Source of the DNA: a virus
Length of the DNA: 41,813 nt
Direction: 5' to 3' (one strand)
IMG/VR virus record: IMGVR_UViG_3300036900_000112
Location: 1 to 41,813 of that record
The notes under the pieces were generated by a model. The model was not told where the DNA came from, made no database searches, and saw nothing but the letters and a program-made list of their open reading frames with translations. A program made the translations under genes and the position numbers. The number at the start of each line of letters is the position of its first letter. Positions within the stretch are counted from its first letter, which is position 1. Positions 38,973 to 41,813 of this stretch are shown piece after piece.

Positions 38973-40000
38973 GTTTCTGCCTTTGCTGCGATGGCTTCTC
39001 GTTGGGACTTCGCGGCCTGGCGAGCGGAGTACTCGGCGCGCGGGTTGACGGGGCGAGGGCGTTTCGGTTGGTCGAGTAGGATTGCGGCCGCGCGGTCGAT
39101 CGCATCGGCTTCGCGGCGCTGCTCGGACGCCACGGCGAATGGCACTGCCTTGCGCGTCGGCGGGGCGTCGTCAGGGGCGGACGGCGGGTCTTCCCAGCGG
39201 CGCTCAGCGAGCATCGTATCGAGCATTGGGCGCGTCCGGTTCGGGCCGTTATACGGCGGGCGCGCCAGCATCCCCGCGTCGAACGCCGCGAGGATCTCCC
39301 GTGAGAGTGCGACCTCGCCGCCTGGGTGAGCGGCGGCCAGCTCCGCGAAGACCTGCGCCGCGGGGTTTTTCCCGTCCTTCCGGGGGTATCGGTCGAAGAC
39401 GTCCAGGAACGCGGGGGTCGCCGCCGCGAGGTAAACCATTGGGCGAGCGTGAGGAACTCCGAGGCTGGCACTCGCATTGCTACGCGTCTGATCCGGATCT
39501 GATCTCCGAGGGATCGGATCCAGATCAGATCCAGAAAAAGAAACCGCGCGATCGTTGCGATTCGGTTGCAACTGAATCTCAACCGCGCTTGAACTCACGT
39601 TCGACTCCAGGTGAACGGCGGTTGAACTGGAGTTGAACGGTGGTTGAACTGGCGTTGACCTTCGGATGGCACGGGCGTCGGCGCTGGCCCGCCCACCCCT
39701 TCGTGCCGCCTCTACCGCGGCGCGCGCCCGGTCCGCCTCCATCTTGGCACGCCGCTGGATCAGGTCGTCGCCATCGATCTCGAAGTACCGTCCGATCATC
39801 CCCCAGACCGCAGGCCACCTTCTGGGGGTTACCCGCGCGATCCTGGCGAGTTGCACAGGCTCGCTCGACAAGCGCCCGCCCTGCTTGAACGCGTGCATAA
39901 TGAGATGCAGGTAGGCTCCGCTCTCCTCGGCCGATAGGTGCACCGTGTCGGCGAGGTAGTCCCCGACGTAGAGGCGCATGTACTGGTCGTGGTCGGCCAT
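38969..40000 (-). CDS. DUF1376 (YdaU-like) replication protein (343 aa)
   Basis: The N-terminal ~100 residues, YMRLYVGDYLADTVHLSAEE and SGAYLHLIMHAFKQGG, match DUF1376, found in phage replication initiators and often fused to an origin-binding part. The centre (~110-185) is Ser/Asn-rich. The C-terminal third has FDRYPRKDGKNPAAQVF, a helix typical of phage O-like proteins, and a basic tail. It starts directly after the TAG of the DnaA-like gene. Confidence 0.85.
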   Translation of the reverse strand: MADHDQYMRLYVGDYLADTVHLSAEESGAYLHLIMHAFKQGGRLSSEPVQLARIARVTPRRWPAVWGMIGRYFEIDGDDLIQRRAKMEADRARAAVEAARRGGRASADARAIRRSTPVQPPFNSSSTAVHLESNVSSSAVEIQLQPNRNDRAVSFSGSDLDPIPRRSDPDQTRSNASASLGVPHARPMVYLAAATPAFLDVFDRYPRKDGKNPAAQVFAELAAAHPGGEVALSREILAAFDAGMLARPPYNGPNRTRPMLDTMLAERRWEDPPSAPDDAPPTRKAVPFAVASEQRREADAIDRAAAILLDQPKRPRPVNPRAEYSARQAAKSQREAIAAKAET

Positions 40001-40510
40001 CTACGCCGCGTCCCTCCGCGCTTCCCGCGCTGCCGCTCGTTCCGCCTCCGCCCGTTCCCCCATCACCTGCCGCACCACCCCCATCAGCTCCCACCGCAGC
40101 ATCGGCGCCGCTGCGAACCTTGCCTCTACCTTTCGACACGATGTCATGGCTGTCGTGTGGTTCCTCCGTTCTGTTGCGAGCGCGACCTCGGGGAATGACA
40201 TCCAGGTTTGTTTAAGGCACCAGGCGGCTTCAGCGAGCGGGCCGCCGTCTTTTGAGTGAGCGTGGTTGACCACTGCCTCAATGGTCAGTCCGTGCCGTTG
40301 CGCGACGAGCGCCAGCACGGCGTCGGCGCGCTCGCGAAGCTGCGCGGGTAGCCTGCGAGCTTTCGGTGCGGTCCGTCCGTGGTGCTGGAAGACGGCCGCG
40401 TAAACCGCATGCGCGACGTCGAGATGACTGCCGGCCTTCGCAAACGCAACATCGGCGATGGCATTGAGTTGCGGGATGGCCAGGCGTCTGGGCTTGCGTC
40501 CGGGCTTCAC
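40001..40510 (-). CDS. Orphan DnaA domain-IV-like DNA-binding protein (169 aa)
   Basis: Residues ~66-132 read VLALVAQRHGLTIEAVV, then LAEAAWCLKQT and LATERRNHTTAMTSCRKVEA. This is the DnaA C-terminal helix-turn-helix with the 'R.hTT......k.e' signature (H118 T119 T120), which binds DnaA boxes. There is no AAA+ domain. It would either recruit the host machinery to a phage origin or modulate host DnaA. GTG 40510 overlaps the upstream stop; the long frame upstream is antisense-like. Confidence 0.75.
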   Translation of the reverse strand: MKPGRKPRRLAIPQLNAIADVAFAKAGSHLDVAHAVYAAVFQHHGRTAPKARRLPAQLRERADAVLALVAQRHGLTIEAVVNHAHSKDGGPLAEAAWCLKQTWMSFPEVALATERRNHTTAMTSCRKVEARFAAAPMLRWELMGVVRQVMGERAEAERAAAREARRDAA

Positions 40511-41061
40511 GCGGACCTCCGTTCCGCGAACTGCGCCGCCGATAATTCGTGCCAGTGGCGTTTCCCGGCCTCGCCAAGCGCCTCCCATGCCTTGGTCGCC
40601 TGGGACACTAGCTCGTCTTTCAACGCTCGTTGGCCGTCAACTCCGAGCGCTACGTACCACTTCCCGTGACCACCGACGCCTCCGTCGATTCCGTTCAGCC
40701 GGTGGTGCTTGGCGCAGCCCGGCCCGGTCTCGTCGTCGGAGCAGCGCCGCCATCCGGCCCGCTTACCGAGGTGCATGCACTCGATCTTGCCGAGGGCGCC
40801 TTCGCCGCATGGCCCAGGCGAGACGTCACCGAGGCCGACGCCAGCGACGATGAAGAATGCATCGGGGACGCCGCACGGCAGGGAGCGGACGAAAAGCATG
40901 CGGCCGTAGTTCCTGGCGCGGCGCGCGTGGGACGTCTTCGACTTGCCGCGCTTCATTGGCGATCGGCGCATCGGCTCGCCACGGGAGATGGGCTTCGAGG
41001 CGCGAAGGGGCGTGCGCGTTTGCAGGCGCGTGAACGAGCGCAGCGGCGTCGAGCGCTTCAT
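40507..41061 (-). CDS. HNH-like zinc protein, DUF968/RAP-type candidate (184 aa)
   Basis: The very basic N-terminus RSTPLRSFTRLQTRTPLRAS is typical of phage HNH/recombination nucleases ('R.tPLrr.tpLr'). Then ECMHLGKRAGWRRCSDDETG and GCAKHHRLNGIDGGV form a Cys/His metal site like DUF968/NinG-group proteins. The end is helical. It would cut branched DNA or nick DNA in early replication. Subfamily and activity are uncertain. Confidence 0.6.
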   Translation of the reverse strand: MKRSTPLRSFTRLQTRTPLRASKPISRGEPMRRSPMKRGKSKTSHARRARNYGRMLFVRSLPCGVPDAFFIVAGVGLGDVSPGPCGEGALGKIECMHLGKRAGWRRCSDDETGPGCAKHHRLNGIDGGVGGHGKWYVALGVDGQRALKDELVSQATKAWEALGEAGKRHWHELSAAQFAERRSA

Positions 41062-41546
41062 CGTCCGTCCTTCGCATTAGCGCCGTGTTTGCGTCCAAGG
41101 CGACGAAGCCAGCGTTTCTTTGGCTCAGGATGGTCGGCTTTTCGGCGCGTCCGTGACGGGCGGTCCCACTCGCCGCCATCGGTCATCCCCATGTACTCGA
41201 ATCCCGCGGCGATCAGCGACGTACCCGGCTCCGATGGAAGCGTGTATGTCCATGCCTGCAAAAAACCAAGCGCCTCTGCAGCTCGGCAGAGGGCTCCATA
41301 AAGACGCGAGCAAGCGTTCTCTTTGACGTCTACGGCGGGGCGGACCGCGACGCGGCTGATTACGATTTTCCGCCTGTCGACCCATACCCGCGATGGAGTT
41401 CCGGTCGTCGCCACGCCAACCAGATCACCGTCGATGGCGAGGCCAGCCGCGAAGCGGTTACCTGTCAGCCCACGCGGAAGGTGACGGTGCCACTGCGCGA
41501 CGAGCCTCACTGTCTGCTTCCACGTTATCGGGACGATTTCCGTCAC
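41058..41546 (-). CDS. XF1762-like (acetyltransferase-fold) protein (162 aa, GTG start)
   Basis: TWKQTVRLVAQWHRHLPRGL, FAAGLAIDGDLVGVATTGTP, then NACSRLYGALCRAAEALGFL and AWTYTLPSEPGTSLIAAGFE match the XF1762 family of phage proteins. The fold resembles GNAT acetyltransferases ('TYtl.sE.G.SLraaGw'). The substrate is unknown. GTG 41546 overlaps the upstream stop. The C-terminus is basic (KKRWLRRLGRKHG). Confidence 0.8.
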   Translation of the reverse strand: MTEIVPITWKQTVRLVAQWHRHLPRGLTGNRFAAGLAIDGDLVGVATTGTPSRVWVDRRKIVISRVAVRPAVDVKENACSRLYGALCRAAEALGFLQAWTYTLPSEPGTSLIAAGFEYMGMTDGGEWDRPSRTRRKADHPEPKKRWLRRLGRKHGANAKDGR

Positions 41547-41813
41547 CTCACCCGCTCCAATCTCCTCGGCTTCGCTGTCTCGGTGGTCTGTGAGGCAGAG
41601 AGGCCGGTGTCGACGAGGAACACGATGCGTGCGGATACCGTGTCCCGCCCGACCAGCATCAATCCGTGACTGGTCTTCGGCGCCACGCGGAAGCAAATGT
41701 CTTCGAGCCAGCCGCCATTGATCGGCGCTCCCTGGATGCTCGGGCCGAGCAACTGTCCCCGGTGGCGGCCGCCGCACGGACGGCAATTCACCACCACCAA
41801 GTCCCCCGCCTTC
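41543..41813 (-). CDS. Hypothetical protein, start beyond or at the window edge
   Basis: Reading leftward from the edge gives KAGDLVVVNCRPCGGRHRG and then ~70 more residues to a stop at 41543. A TTG (41800) or GTG (41797/41794) could be the start, with GGGGGAC before it. The frame also stays open to the edge, so a start just outside is likely. C-x-x-C-G-G suggests a metal site. No family is recognised. Confidence 0.5.
   Translation of the reverse strand, partial: KAGDLVVVNCRPCGGRHRGQLLGPSIQGAPINGGWLEDICFRVAPKTSHGLMLVGRDTVSARIVFLVDTGLSASQTTETAKPRRLERVR

Noticed and set aside
1-41813. tRNA genes, CRISPR arrays, insertion sequences, integrase or attachment sites
   Set aside because: None could be recognised on either strand by reading; there are no regularly spaced repeats apart from the methylase repeat.

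Overview
The window is most of the genome of a contractile-tailed (myovirus-type) double-stranded DNA phage or prophage, read almost entirely on the minus strand. The DNA is strongly GC-rich. Two features point to a myxobacterial (Myxococcota/Polyangia-type) host or relative, as inference only. The first is a Gly-rich, Cys-repeat lipoprotein at 7952-8800. The second is a sigma region-4-like protein with a conserved Cys block at 32880-33611. Both ends of the window cut through genes, and the two cut ends do not join into one reading frame. No integrase, repressor, DNA polymerase or classical endolysin was recognised.

Layout from right to left, the direction of transcription. (a) 41.8-38.1 kb: early/replication genes. 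These include a partial gene, an XF1762-like protein, an HNH-like zinc protein, an orphan DnaA-domain-IV protein, a DUF1376 replication protein and a DUF4326 protein, linked by 4-base start/stop overlaps. (b) 38.1-32.8 kb: tiny zinc-ribbon genes, two DNA methyltransferases, a double-frameshifted HNH endonuclease between them, a DUF1643 protein, a HTH protein and a sigma-like regulator. (c) 32.8-30.4 kb: three small lipoproteins around a papain-like protein. (d) 30.3-20.4 kb: packaging and head genes (TerS, TerL, portal, Mu-F-like minor head protein, DUF2213 protease/scaffold, decoration protein, DUF2184 major capsid protein, connectors). (e) 20.4-8.8 kb: tail genes (terminator, DUF3383 sheath, DUF3277 tube, frameshifted assembly chaperone, tape measure, Dit-like protein, hub, spike, plug, gp25-like, baseplate J, DUF2612 and a fibre). 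(f) 8.8-7.4 kb: a two-gene plus-strand 'moron' (accessory genes inserted in a phage genome). (g) 7.2-0 kb: a very large fibre-like protein with a signal peptide, an OmpH/Skp-like lipoprotein, membrane proteins that may serve lysis, and RuvC.

The most striking object is in the minor head gene (24937-26904). It is interrupted by an intein (25018-25974) with intact splice residues. About 92% of the intein DNA is also covered, on the opposite strand and in exact codon register, by a 293-residue gene. That gene has two helix-turn-helix segments and a Vsr/EDxHD-type homing-endonuclease core (25078-25959, plus strand). The intein therefore appears to carry its homing endonuclease antisense rather than as an inserted protein domain. 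The portal gene just beyond is also reversed onto the plus strand, so endonuclease and portal could share a plus-strand transcript.

Other sequence-level devices are: a T TTT TTC slippery site followed at once by a perfect 13-bp stem in the tail chaperone gene; an internal Shine-Dalgarno (SD) site and ATG that would give a separate scaffold from the DUF2213 gene; a leader ORF and hairpin before the adenine methylase; and a 48-bp repeat in that methylase read in two different frames.
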